A stretch of DNA of 64,000 nt from Salinimicrobium marinum (GTDB lineage: Bacteria; Bacteroidota; Bacteroidia; Flavobacteriales; Flavobacteriaceae), in assembly GCF_014651535.1 (NCBI RefSeq), contig NZ_BMXB01000006.1:113455-177454 (forward strand), given 5' to 3'. Shown piece after piece: positions 18,727 through 27,493 of the stretch; position 1 is the first letter of the stretch, and every line of letters starts with the position of its first letter. The position numbers were made by a program, and so were the translations under genes. Under the pieces are notes generated by a model. That model ran no database searches. It was given only the letters and a program-made list of their open reading frames with translations, and was not told where the DNA came from.

Positions 18727-18914
18727 CGTTTACTTCAAAAATCCGTACGTTCACTAAGTGATCAAATTTAGCTTTCCAAAAAAAATTACTTTTACAAAAA
18801 ATTAGAGCAGGTGACGGCTTTCCCTGGTGGAATTGCCTGAAAAATATGTTATAAGTAGGGTTATAATTTATTTTTTTTGGTTATCGTAGTTGTCACTTCT
18901 CTAATCTTTTTCAT

Positions 18915-20348
18915 CTATCCTTCCTTTAATATTAAACTTTCAGAAGGTATTAAAGGCACAATGTTTTGGTTAACTCTAAACAGGTTATTGGGGTCAAATT
19001 TAGTTTTGATCTCAACCAGGCGCTGGTAATTGTGTTTATAACTTGCTTTTACACGGTCCTGTCCCTCATCCATCATGAAGTTTGTATATGCACCTCCGGC
19101 AGAATATTGATGAATAGCTTCCCAGTAATCTTTACACCAATTACTTATTTTTTTCTTGTTCCCAGCAACAGGATCTACACCCACAATTACCCCCGAATAT
19201 TTTGCATCCCGGTAGGCCCAGGCAGTTTCTTCTTGTCCAACTCTGCTCGCCGCGCCTGTTATGGGGTAGAGATGCATTGTACAAAATGCTGTAGGTATTT
19301 TTGAGCTAAATTTGAAATGTTGTTCCAGGAGATCAGGGTTCAACTCTTTAAAGAAATCTCCCCTCCAGTACCATTGGTAACCCGGTGGATATAAGCTATC
19401 AAACATAGTCTGTATGGCTGGATAAGGCATTTCACCTACATGTTCAAAAATTGGATTTTTATCTCTAATGCATTGAAATATCTCATCAAACTTTTTTGGA
19501 TCTCCCGTATAGCACCAGACGGCTCCACAGAATTTTTTGTTATGTAAATATTCCGGGAAAGGAGCTCCGGGAATTACCATAGTGGCTATAAAACCATTCA
19601 TATCCTCAGAAGCTTTATGAATAAAATCATCAAGAAATTCAATAATTTCTTCAGTTCTTTCAATAGGCCATAAAGTGGGTCCGCCTATAACTGTTTTTAA
19701 TTTATGACCCTGAAATTTAAAGGAAGTCACCACTCCAAAATTACTGCCACCACCTCTTATGGCCCAGAATAGATCCTTATGTTGATCCTTGTTTACCGTA
19801 ACGAACGAACCGTCAGCCAAAACCATGTCTGCTTCCACGAGATTGTCAATGGTGAGGCCGTATTTTCTTGAAAGATAGCCGACACCGCCTCCAAGGGTCA
19901 AGCCGCCCACTCCTGTTGAGGAAATAATCCCTGCAGGAACAGCAAGGCCAAAGGCATGGGTTGCGTGATCTACTTCCCCCCATAGATTTCCGCCACCTAC
20001 CCGTACTGTATTGTCTGAAGTATCTACGCGAACAAATTTTATTCCCGATAAATCTATTACCAGTCCATCGTCACAGAGACCAAGCCCCCCGCCGTTATGA
20101 CCACCTCCCCGAATGGCAACACAAAGATTATTTTCCCGGACAAAGTTCACAGAGGCAATTACATCTGCCACTTCAGCACACATAACAAACATCCCCGGCC
20201 TTTTGTCTATCATTGCATTAAAAATTTTACGAGTTTCATCATATTGGCTGTCGGAAGCTATAATGATTTTGCCTCTTAATTCTTTTTTGAAGCCTTCAAT
20301 TGTAGAAGGATTCAATTCTTTTACAGTTTGATTTAGTGTAGTTACCAT
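18915..20348 (-). CDS. FAD-linked oxidoreductase of the berberine bridge enzyme type
   Basis: The 477-residue protein has an FAD_binding_4 domain in the N-terminal half. It includes CVAIRGGGHNGGGLGL (the His is the usual covalent FAD attachment), STGVGGLTLGGGVGYLSRKYG and AIRGGGSNFGVVTSF. A BBE domain at the end contains NFMMDEGQDRVKASY and YKHNYQRLVEIKTKFDPNNLFR. Such enzymes oxidise sugars, alcohols or secondary metabolites; there is no secretion signal, so it acts in the cytoplasm. It is on the same strand as the cupin and AraC genes upstream (119 and 222 nt gaps), which may form a small regulated cluster. Confidence 0.9.
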   Translation of the reverse strand: MVTTLNQTVKELNPSTIEGFKKELRGKIIIASDSQYDETRKIFNAMIDKRPGMFVMCAEVADVIASVNFVRENNLCVAIRGGGHNGGGLGLCDDGLVIDLSGIKFVRVDTSDNTVRVGGGNLWGEVDHATHAFGLAVPAGIISSTGVGGLTLGGGVGYLSRKYGLTIDNLVEADMVLADGSFVTVNKDQHKDLFWAIRGGGSNFGVVTSFKFQGHKLKTVIGGPTLWPIERTEEIIEFLDDFIHKASEDMNGFIATMVIPGAPFPEYLHNKKFCGAVWCYTGDPKKFDEIFQCIRDKNPIFEHVGEMPYPAIQTMFDSLYPPGYQWYWRGDFFKELNPDLLEQHFKFSSKIPTAFCTMHLYPITGAASRVGQEETAWAYRDAKYSGVIVGVDPVAGNKKKISNWCKDYWEAIHQYSAGGAYTNFMMDEGQDRVKASYKHNYQRLVEIKTKFDPNNLFRVNQNIVPLIPSESLILKEG

Positions 20349-20467
20349 AAAAATTTTATTTGAAGATTTGAAAATTCGACCGTATGGAATGTCGCTGGAT
20401 GCTATACATCAAAGAATTTTTGACACATTTATAAAAGCCAAAATATGGTGGATATACAGCAGAGCGC

Positions 20468-20854
20468 TTACTCCTTTGTTTTTTCGATCATATGGTTAAT
20501 TACCTGAGTATGTTCATGCTGAGGACTAAACATGATGATTTCAGCGTCTTCATTTATTGATACATTATGACCTGCTGCCCAAAAAAAGAGATCCTGCGGA
20601 TTTACAGTTTCCCTGGTTCCTGCAGCATCAGTGGTGGTTATTTGTCCTTTTAAAACATAGCCCCAGTGAGGGCTCTGGCATAAATTTCCTTCTAGACCAA
20701 TGAAAAGAGAAGTGGTGTCCAGTCCCGCAGATAGACTGAAGTATTCTGCACTAATTTTGCCTAATCCCGAGGCGTCTCCAAAATCTGTCTGCTGACGAAT
20801 TACTGCCCCTGGTATTTTCATTTTTACATCGATGTTTTCTCTTGAAATTTTCAT
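20468..20854 (-). CDS. Cupin-domain protein
   Basis: In these 128 residues the central part (LCQSPHWGYVLKGQITT, then VNPQDLFFWAAGHNVSI) has the two cupin motifs. The metal-type His residues are reduced compared with catalytic cupins. The end contains IIMFSPQHEHTQVINHM, His-rich. The gene lies between the FAD oxidoreductase and the AraC regulator on the same strand, suggesting a common pathway. Reaction unknown. Confidence 0.75.
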   Translation of the reverse strand: MKISRENIDVKMKIPGAVIRQQTDFGDASGLGKISAEYFSLSAGLDTTSLFIGLEGNLCQSPHWGYVLKGQITTTDAAGTRETVNPQDLFFWAAGHNVSINEDAEIIMFSPQHEHTQVINHMIEKTKE

Positions 20855-21076
20855 AATCGTACTGTTTTAAGATTTAAAGGATGATATTCATGTATCCTAT
20901 TGCACCATCCTTTTAACAACAAGATTCTTGATTTTGAACTATTATCAAATTTAAACTTAGGTCAAGTAATACAAGTCTACTTTTAGCTCAACAAATACTA
21001 ATTTTGAGTCAATGCCATTAAATAGAGAGTGAGGCTAAAAAACTTCAGATATTTCTTGGGATGAAAGATGTTCGAA

Positions 21077-22186
21077 TCAAGAATTTATTGATTTCATATA
21101 ATGGGAGGGTAGGATTCCGAAGGTTTCATGGAAACATTTCGAGAAATAAGCAGGGCTATTGAAACCTGTCTCAAAAGCTACTTCAGAAATATTGAGATCC
21201 TTTTTTTTCAAATATGAGAGGGCCATGCGTAGCCTGTAATCTCTAAGATAATTATTTGGTGATTTTCCTGTAAGGGCCATAAGTTTTCGATAGAGACCGG
21301 ATTTACTATATCCGAAATGTCGGCTAAATTCATCGGTAGTAAAACAAGTTTTTCTCCATTCCCGCTCGGTAAATTCTACCAGCCCTTTTAAAAATTTTTC
21401 TTCCGGCGGTGTAAGTGCAACAATAGTTGCTGGAAGGGTAGGAAGGTTCATGTTTTCGCTTTCATACAATTCTTTCACTTCAGATGATAAAACCACTGTT
21501 GCGTTGACCAGGTCAAAATATGAATATGCTGCTTTTAAAGTGTCCTCAAACAATCCATTTGCTTGGTCTACCGGTATTCCTGAATTCAAGCCAATATGAA
21601 GTCTGGTATGTGAATTATCGATTCCTCCAATTCCTTTATTGAATTCAGATTCAATTTTTAAGGCACTTAACACTGCATTGGTTACAGAATAGAAAGAAAC
21701 TAAGAAATGATCAGGATTTTGTTTTACAAGTCTTCCTTTGAACAAGGTAATATTGTCGGTTATAGATTTTTGTTGCCGGGCAATAGTAAAATTTATCTCT
21801 TTGTCAAGGGCTTGTTTTAGTGATCCCGGCTTTATTCCCACAACCATAATAGTTCTAAATGCAGGATCATTAATAATGTTTAAGGTGATTTTTTTTGATT
21901 TTTCCGGATCTTCTATGCGTCCTAAGAAGGATTCAACAACAGAACGATCTACTTCAATGATTTTGTTCGGAACCTGACCGTGGGCTTTAGCATGCATTTC
22001 TTTTATTGCCTCCTCATTTGGAGCTTCGTATAAGCAGAAAGCTGTTTTTCTTTCATCGTCAAACCAATATGTCAAGCCTTTACAATTATATCTGTGCTGT
22101 ATTTTTAAATCCTCGCGATGTAGGTCTGCCACTATTTCGGCAGTTACGCCTTCAGAAACATTGTGACGGTCCATGTATATCGGCAT
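21077..22186 (-). CDS. Three-domain regulator: DUF4242, cyclase-like domain, AraC helix-turn-helix
   Basis: Of the 369 residues, about 1-85 match DUF4242, the small ferredoxin-like fold known for nickel binding in SCO4226 (MPIYMDRHNVSEGVTAE, AHGQVPNKIIEVD). Residues about 125-255 resemble a class III nucleotide cyclase (GRLVKQNPDHFLVSFYS, RLHIGLNSGIPV, NGLFEDTLKAAYSYF), but the metal-binding GDG/D positions are replaced, so it should be catalytically dead and act as a ligand- or protein-binding module. Residues about 265-369 form an AraC DNA-binding domain (HFGYSKSGLYRKLMALTG; LNISEVAFETGFNSPAYFSKCF). It probably controls the downstream cupin and FAD oxidoreductase genes. Transcription start lies in the 640-base gap upstream. 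Confidence 0.85.
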   Translation of the reverse strand: MPIYMDRHNVSEGVTAEIVADLHREDLKIQHRYNCKGLTYWFDDERKTAFCLYEAPNEEAIKEMHAKAHGQVPNKIIEVDRSVVESFLGRIEDPEKSKKITLNIINDPAFRTIMVVGIKPGSLKQALDKEINFTIARQQKSITDNITLFKGRLVKQNPDHFLVSFYSVTNAVLSALKIESEFNKGIGGIDNSHTRLHIGLNSGIPVDQANGLFEDTLKAAYSYFDLVNATVVLSSEVKELYESENMNLPTLPATIVALTPPEEKFLKGLVEFTEREWRKTCFTTDEFSRHFGYSKSGLYRKLMALTGKSPNNYLRDYRLRMALSYLKKKDLNISEVAFETGFNSPAYFSKCFHETFGILPSHYMKSINS

Positions 22187-22413
22187 GATTATTCTTATTT
22201 AGTTTTTTCGCTTTGGAAAGTTTAATTCCGTCTTTTTAGCTGAAGAATTCAACTAGTGTTATCCTAATGTTTAATAGGATTTTCTCTAATCATGCAAAAT
22301 TTGGGGAGAAAACTATCTTTTAATACAGGTTCATTAAATGTAATTAAAAATTTTTTAAAAAATTGATTCTTAGTTGATTATAAATTAACCTGGTGTGAAA
22401 TCTATTCATTAAT

Positions 22414-22461
22414 TACTTTTTCATATTAAGTACTTTTTCATATTAAGTACTTTTTAATATT
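22414..22461. repeat. 17-bp tandem repeat, about 2.8 copies
   Basis: The unit TACTTTTTCATATTAAG occurs twice without mismatch (22414-22430, 22431-22447) and is followed by a partial third copy, TACTTTTTAATATT. It lies about 230 nt upstream of the divergent AraC-type regulator. Confidence 0.85.
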
Positions 22462-22603
22462 TCACTTTGAGCAGGTTTGATTTGTTGTGATTAAAAACCA
22501 ATGGGAGAAAATGAAATGGAATAGAAGTGACAAGTTTTTCAGTTAAATAAGTTACACCGAATAGAATAATAAAAAGATGATATTATTTGAAATGGTAATA
22601 ATA

Positions 22604-22637
22604 AAAGGGCCGGTAAACACTGCCTTTACCGGCTTTT
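22604..22637 (-). terminator. Terminator, probably of the copper operon
   Basis: GCCGGTAAA / TTTACCGGC perfect 9-bp stem with a 7-nt loop and T/A runs on both sides. It is about 190 nt beyond the stop of the copper receptor gene on the minus strand; no plus-strand gene precedes it. Confidence 0.75.
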
Positions 22638-22674
22638 CAGCGGAGAAAAAGGAACGAAAAATCATGAAATCACC

Positions 22675-22788
22675 CTATTGCTGCGCTTCTGAGGGAATTA
22701 CAATTTTACTATATTCGAATCTGACATCTTTAACATTTTTTACCGTCTGATTTGTACTTGAGTAGTTCAAATTGAGCGGCAGTATCAT
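22675..22788 (-). CDS. Doubtful 37-codon frame after the copper receptor gene
   Basis: Starts ATG at 22788, stops TAG at 22675-22677. It reads MILPLNLNYSSTNQTVKNV and ends KIVIPSEAQQ. Composition is protein-like and it sits between the receptor stop and the terminator, but there is no ribosome-binding signal and no recognised family. It may be a small gene of the copper operon or chance. Confidence 0.25.
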   Translation of the reverse strand: MILPLNLNYSSTNQTVKNVKDVRFEYSKIVIPSEAQQ

Positions 22789-22826
22789 TTTTTAATTCCG
22801 ATTTTTCATATTTCCACTAGTAAATC

Positions 22827-24827
22827 CTATTGAATGAAATATTTCAGATTAATAAAAAGGTTGCGTCCTTTCCTCGGAATGTTATTCCAGTCTGAGAACG
22901 TATAGTAAAATGCATCAAACAAATTTTCAGCACCTAGTTTCAGGATCAATTTCTGTTGGTGTACATACATTACCTTAGAAGCAGAAATGTTTACAACTGT
23001 ATAAGAAGGTGCTCCGCTCTCACCAAATTCCCGGCTGAATTCCGTTTTTTCTACAGCTCCGTCTATAGAAGTTTCCATAGAAAAAAGCCCGCTCCTAAAT
23101 TCAAGAGATGAAAAGTAGCTCAAAGGCTGCACCAGGGGCAGGATTTCTTTATTGTGGCTTCTTCCCCGATTGTATATCACTTTCCCATTCCAATTGAGAT
23201 TATTCAAAAGTTTATATGAAACAGAAAAATCTCCGTGGAAAATGGTAGCATAAGGCAACTGTTCATAAACTTTTATTCCGTTTGCTCCTATAGTCATTGG
23301 GCTAAGGGTAAAATCTGGTTTTCCGATAATATAATCCATGATGTGGAAATAACTTCCATTGATTTCTGCTTTCCATTCTTTACGTTTCATACCCGCACCG
23401 GCATTAAGTTCAATAGATTTCTCCTTGGCAAGATTCGGATTTCCTATGTAATCAAATCCATCAAAACTGTTGAAAAGATAAAATCCGTAGCCTTCAGAAA
23501 CAGAAGGAGCGCGTTCTCCATATCCGACTCCTGCTGAAAAATTCCAATTTCTGAAATCTGTTTGAAATCGTGAATTGAATCCGGGCAACAAACGAGCTTT
23601 GGATTTTTCCATTTCAGGATAAAATATCCGGAGACTCTGCAATCCTGATGGATCGTGAATTTCGTTCATCTGGGAACCCAAACTTCCAGAAAGCTGCAAA
23701 GAATACTTTTCATTAATAGAAATATGATCCTCCAGGAATATGCCACTGTAAAGGGTGCGAACATTGGGCCATGTAAACATGAACATTTCCTTTTCTGAAG
23801 GATCATTGGGATACATAGTCATTTCAGCTAAAGATTTGTTATAAAATCCGTTGATGTTGACCTTTATCCCGTGATTTCCCAAAGTAGTTTTGGCTTTGGA
23901 ATAATATCCGTAGGTATCACTCCACCCAGGCATATCCATTCTCACCGGTACATTTGTTCGTTCAGAATCATCCATTTGGTGTTCAATGCTGTTGAAATAA
24001 AGTTTCGTCTCCCAGTGTTCTATGAAATCAACAGGCTGGTGATGTTCGTACATCAATGAAACTATAGCAGCCTGCGCAAGAGAAACATCCATAGGAAGCG
24101 CCGGATAACCCACATCTATAGCTCTATCTAAAATAACTGATCCCTCTACCGCTTGATGATTGGAAATTTTAAAACCAGCGATTCCTGAGTAATTATATTT
24201 GGTAAATTGTGAATACCTCACTTCTTCATTGCCGCCGGCAAAGTAATTCTCAGCGTCGCGGTACATAAAATCTGAATTGAAATAGAAGGAATCATTTCCA
24301 TAAGAAAGATCAAAACCGGCTATTTTCACCCCTCCGTTAGATTCCCCACCGGCACTCAAGCCTCCATTCCATCTCCTATTGGTAAAGCCTTCTTTCTGCC
24401 GTTTCAGGTCAATTCCCCCACCAATAGTAGCACCGTTTTCAGCACCCATTTGTCCGCTGCTGATGCTGGCTTCTGATAAATTGCTGATCTCCACATAAGA
24501 TGTTACAGGATCCATTTTATCTGTACAGGCACTAAAAATGCGCATTCCGTCGATGGTTATTACACTGCGTTCAGTGGTCATTCCGTTGATCATCGGTTCC
24601 CAGGCATAAGCCCCTCTTTTGATCATATCAACTTTTGAAGATTTCTCCAGGTATTCATCTAAAGTTGCCAGGGGTTTGGGCTCCTTTCCGGAAACATCTT
24701 GCTTTTTGCCAATCAAGATGATTTCCTTCAATGAAACAGAATCTGTCGTAACCTGCTCTTTCTCCTGAGCGGTTGTAGTTGCTATGCCTAAGAAAAACAG
24801 AACAACGGTAAATAGTATTTTTTTCAT
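22827..24827 (-). CDS. TonB-dependent receptor, OprC/NosA-like, putative copper uptake
   Basis: This 666-residue protein has a signal peptide (FFLGIATTTAQ), a plug domain (about 45-145) and a beta-barrel ending in ...LFINLKYFIQ. The key observation is C101-TDK-M105 in the plug and H283-Q-M285 in the barrel. OprC of Pseudomonas aeruginosa uses a CxxxM-HxM site (C143, M147, H323, M325) to bind copper. The spacing between the two halves is 180 residues there and 182 here. The plug motif IDGMRIFSACTDKMDP is also typical of OprC/NosA. It is the third gene of an operon with a Met/His-rich lipoprotein and a small Cys protein. Copper specificity is inferred from these residues; it is located in the outer membrane. 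Confidence 0.88.
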   Translation of the reverse strand: MKKILFTVVLFFLGIATTTAQEKEQVTTDSVSLKEIILIGKKQDVSGKEPKPLATLDEYLEKSSKVDMIKRGAYAWEPMINGMTTERSVITIDGMRIFSACTDKMDPVTSYVEISNLSEASISSGQMGAENGATIGGGIDLKRQKEGFTNRRWNGGLSAGGESNGGVKIAGFDLSYGNDSFYFNSDFMYRDAENYFAGGNEEVRYSQFTKYNYSGIAGFKISNHQAVEGSVILDRAIDVGYPALPMDVSLAQAAIVSLMYEHHQPVDFIEHWETKLYFNSIEHQMDDSERTNVPVRMDMPGWSDTYGYYSKAKTTLGNHGIKVNINGFYNKSLAEMTMYPNDPSEKEMFMFTWPNVRTLYSGIFLEDHISINEKYSLQLSGSLGSQMNEIHDPSGLQSLRIFYPEMEKSKARLLPGFNSRFQTDFRNWNFSAGVGYGERAPSVSEGYGFYLFNSFDGFDYIGNPNLAKEKSIELNAGAGMKRKEWKAEINGSYFHIMDYIIGKPDFTLSPMTIGANGIKVYEQLPYATIFHGDFSVSYKLLNNLNWNGKVIYNRGRSHNKEILPLVQPLSYFSSLEFRSGLFSMETSIDGAVEKTEFSREFGESGAPSYTVVNISASKVMYVHQQKLILKLGAENLFDAFYYTFSDWNNIPRKGRNLFINLKYFIQ

Positions 24828-24884
24828 TGCAGAGTTCTTGAAAGCTGCAGAAACAGAAAAAGTTCCTGCAGCTCATTTCCGGAA

Positions 24885-25721
24885 TTAAAATTCCAGTTCC
24901 ACATAAAGACTGCTGGACTCATTGATTTCATCTACAGGTTCCCCTTTTACTACTTCCCCATGCTCATTATGGAGAATAAGATTTATTCTCCAGTAACCGG
25001 ACATTGTGAGGTTCAGTTTTCCGTGGTAAAAATCATCTGAAGCAAATCTCGTAAGGTGAACATTGTTCGGGGAAGAATGATTTCCCATTCCGGGCATCCT
25101 GGGGTCGATCAAGATCCGGTAGCCATCCATCACAGGATATTCCATCATGTTTGCCATTTGAAAAAGACCTATTGTTACTTCGTTAGTCGCTACTTCGGGA
25201 TCTGTGGGTTCCACCAATGTCAACACGTAACGCTTATCATCCAATCCCATAAAAGAAGTTACTTTTTGCCGTTCAGTCGGCAGAACAGTAATTGGAGCTT
25301 CAAGAGAAAAAACTTCTCCATCTATAGTATAATCAAAATCAATGCTCCAGTATTCTATTTCATTCTCTGCCATTGTAAAGATGATGTATCCTTCGTACAG
25401 ATTTTCTGTTCTTTTGTTTATTTCCGACTTTGGAGCCGAATGTGCCATGGATTCCATGTGCATCATGGGATTCCATTGGATTTCAGCATCAGAGATCATT
25501 TCCCGTCCATCCAATGTCTGTAGATTAAAAACTATTTTATTATACCCTTCCTGCAAATCTCCATTGGCAGAATACAACTCCAATTTGTGTGTATGATTTT
25601 GGATAGTCTGGATCTTTACTAAACCTTCCAGTTCGTTATCTGGTATTACCTCTTCTGAATCTGTAGAACAGGAGGTTAAGCCAGCCAATAGTAAAAGGCT
25701 GAAAAAATATTTGAATTTCAT
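24885..25721 (-). CDS. Met/His-rich lipoprotein of the copper receptor operon
   Basis: The protein has 278 residues from the ATG at 25721, which gives a lipoprotein signal (LLLLAGLTSC, Cys18); a longer in-frame start gives no signal. The mature part appears to be two beta-sandwich domains. Candidate metal sites are clusters of Met and His: NPMMHMESMAHS, QMANMMEYPVMDG and MPGMGNHSSPNN. The overall pattern resembles FixH/YtkA-like domains that occur in copper and respiratory-oxidase loci, but similarity is weak. It lies 57 nt upstream of the OprC-like receptor, so it may present copper to the receptor on the cell surface or bind it in the periplasm. Function inferred from context. Confidence 0.75.
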   Translation of the reverse strand: MKFKYFFSLLLLAGLTSCSTDSEEVIPDNELEGLVKIQTIQNHTHKLELYSANGDLQEGYNKIVFNLQTLDGREMISDAEIQWNPMMHMESMAHSAPKSEINKRTENLYEGYIIFTMAENEIEYWSIDFDYTIDGEVFSLEAPITVLPTERQKVTSFMGLDDKRYVLTLVEPTDPEVATNEVTIGLFQMANMMEYPVMDGYRILIDPRMPGMGNHSSPNNVHLTRFASDDFYHGKLNLTMSGYWRINLILHNEHGEVVKGEPVDEINESSSLYVELEF

Positions 25722-25797
25722 TTTGTTTAAATTAAGTATAGGTTTCCTTGTCCGGTTATGAGGACCGGATGATGTATGAATCGATGAAAGAACTATG

Positions 25798-26193
25798 TTA
25801 GGAAACCTGCTCCGGAGGGCGCAAGCAGTTTTGAACAAATGAAAATTTATAGGTCTCAAAGTAGAAATACTCCGGAAAATAAACTGTTTCAGTCAAAGAA
25901 GGTTCATTGCTGATTTCTGAAAGATTCAGGAAAAAAGCTATTTCCTTCTGAAAATTGTTCAGGAGAGAATCATTTTTCTCTTGCTGATTATCATTGCTTA
26001 CTTCAGTCAAATAACATTTTCCGTTACATTCCATCTCGGGCTTATCCTGGTTTTCACAGAATAATTCCGTAAAACTTTTATTGTTTAAATGGTAAAAAGA
26101 AACCAAAAATGAAAACCTCCCATTGTAGAGTAAAGTTGCCGCCAAACAAGTAAACACTAATGTTGTATGGAGAAAGTTTTTCAAGCTTTGCAT
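25798..26193 (-). CDS. Small exported protein with CNGKCYL motif and LRPP tail
   Basis: This 131-residue protein is the first gene of the copper operon. A hydrophobic N-terminal segment (LVFTCLAATLLYNG) acts as signal or anchor. The middle contains ELFCENQDKPEMECNGKCYL: three cysteines, one as C-x3-C, likely to bind a metal. The C-terminal end is NCLRPPEQVS. An LR-x-PP tail also ends the two small proteins at 33625-33948 and 36406-36726 in the zinc-type operon. I recognise the CNGKCYL pattern as common in Bacteroidota small proteins near metal genes, but no function is known to me. The gap to the lipoprotein gene is 76 nt. A TACCTTTG element lies 10 nt upstream of the ATG. Confidence 0.75.
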   Translation of the reverse strand: MQSLKNFLHTTLVFTCLAATLLYNGRFSFLVSFYHLNNKSFTELFCENQDKPEMECNGKCYLTEVSNDNQQEKNDSLLNNFQKEIAFFLNLSEISNEPSLTETVYFPEYFYFETYKFSFVQNCLRPPEQVS

Positions 26194-26203
26194 TGAATTT
26201 ACC

Positions 26204-26211
26204 CAAAGGTA
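26204..26211 (-). promoter_or_regulatory. Putative -7 promoter element of the copper operon
   Basis: On the minus strand TACCTTTG matches TAnnTTTG. It ends 10 nt before the ATG at 26193, so the transcript would have almost no leader. No good -33 element is visible. Confidence 0.4.
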
Positions 26212-26339
26212 CTTATTCTGCCTCCATCGTTGCTATGATTAAGGTCATTTTTAATGATAAAGAAGTGTAAAATTCCTGGGGTTTTTGTCTACAATCATTA
26301 TATTAAATATAAAATAAAATAAATACCTTATTTAAAATT

Positions 26340-27404
26340 TTAATCTGATGATTTCTTCCTGCTGAATAAAAATCCGAAAGGCTGCAAAGGCGGAATATGC
26401 TGAAAAATGACTGCTACGATAGCCATGACAGGAATAGCGAGGATCATTCCAATAACACCCCACAATGCACCTCCCAGCACCACCACTACAATAACAGTAA
26501 ATGGATGCAGATCCACTTTATCGCCTACCACGTAAGGCTGTAAAACATAACTTTCCAGGAACTGCGAAACTGTAAAAGTAATAAGTACTCCAATTAGTAC
26601 ACCCATTTCGCCGGAAGTGAGATATCCAAAAGCCATCGCCAAAGATAAGCCTATGATATTCCCGACATATGGAATCAAAGTAAGTAAAGCCGCTATGATG
26701 CTCACCAGTATAAAATTACTCACCCCTGAAAATCCCAATCCAATAGAATAGACCACGGCCAGCAATCCAATAAGGATTAATTTTCCCAGCAGGTAATCCT
26801 GGGCTACTTCTGCTGATTTTCGGACTACCTCCTTCACCTGTTTCTTTTTTTCATCAGGAAATAATCTTAGCAGGAATTCTTTAAATCTTTTCCGGTAATT
26901 CAGAAGGAAAAATATATAGATGAGCGTTAGTAAATACGTACCAATAAACCCAATGCTCTTACTAAAGAAACCTAAAGCCTGTTTTCCACGGTTGCTACCG
27001 GAGCCAACGAAGGGAATTCCGCTACCACTGTCGGATTGTTCCAGGTCATTTTTTGTCATAGGGGTATGATCAAATACAAAGTTTTTGAATTGCTCTACCT
27101 TTGGAGTCATAGTTTCTTCGATCTTTGGCCAGTCATTAATAAAGCTCCGTACCTGCAGTGATAATAATACCAGAAAGCCCAGGGATAACAGGAACAGAAG
27201 CAAAGTGTTGATCAAAGAAGCGTAGGTACGATTGATATGATTTCGCTCCATCTTCCTGGAAAGAGGCAGAACTACTAAAGCCAGGATAATAGCAGTAAGA
27301 AAAGGTGCTAAAAAACCTTTTGCATTGCTAAGTCCAAGAAATAAAAAATAGATTCCCACCACAGATAAAGTGGAATAAAAAAGAATCTGTTTGCCTTTTG
27401 TCAT
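26340..27404 (-). CDS. AI-2E/PerM-family permease
   Basis: The 354-residue membrane protein has about eight helices: paired helices at the N-terminus (ILFYSTLSVVGIYFLFLGLS; FLAPFLTAIILALVVLPL), a soluble loop of about 90 residues, and a C-terminal membrane block with LLTLIPYVGNIIGLSLA and the family signature VGDKVDLHPFTVIVVVVLGGALWGVIGMILAIPVMAI. These proteins are named for an autoinducer-2 exporter, but many act as ion/proton exchangers. It lies 89 nt downstream of the antiporter gene on the same strand and is probably in the same operon. Confidence 0.92.
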   Translation of the reverse strand: MTKGKQILFYSTLSVVGIYFLFLGLSNAKGFLAPFLTAIILALVVLPLSRKMERNHINRTYASLINTLLLFLLSLGFLVLLSLQVRSFINDWPKIEETMTPKVEQFKNFVFDHTPMTKNDLEQSDSGSGIPFVGSGSNRGKQALGFFSKSIGFIGTYLLTLIYIFFLLNYRKRFKEFLLRLFPDEKKKQVKEVVRKSAEVAQDYLLGKLILIGLLAVVYSIGLGFSGVSNFILVSIIAALLTLIPYVGNIIGLSLAMAFGYLTSGEMGVLIGVLITFTVSQFLESYVLQPYVVGDKVDLHPFTVIVVVVLGGALWGVIGMILAIPVMAIVAVIFQHIPPLQPFGFLFSRKKSSD

Positions 27405-27493
27405 TTTTCGATTTTTTAAAGTTTCTGTAAGTTAAATTACCACTAAATAAAATTTGTGGTTCCATTGAGTACACTTTTGAATTATGGATTCTC

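Larger units (their letters stand above)
22187..22826. other. Intergenic region between the AraC regulator and the copper operon
   Basis: 640 bases, very AT-rich. It holds a 17-bp tandem repeat (22414-22461), a terminator (22604-22637) and one doubtful small frame (22675-22788, minus). The promoter of the AraC gene should lie at its left end, but no clear element is visible. Confidence 0.6.

Noticed and set aside
21060..21100. GTTCGAATC resembling a tRNA T-loop
   Set aside because: No acceptor stem, anticodon arm or CCA context; it lies at the end of the AraC-type gene.
22414..22461. Tandem repeat considered as a CRISPR array
   Set aside because: Repeats are directly adjacent with no spacers, only 17 bp, and no cas genes are in the window.
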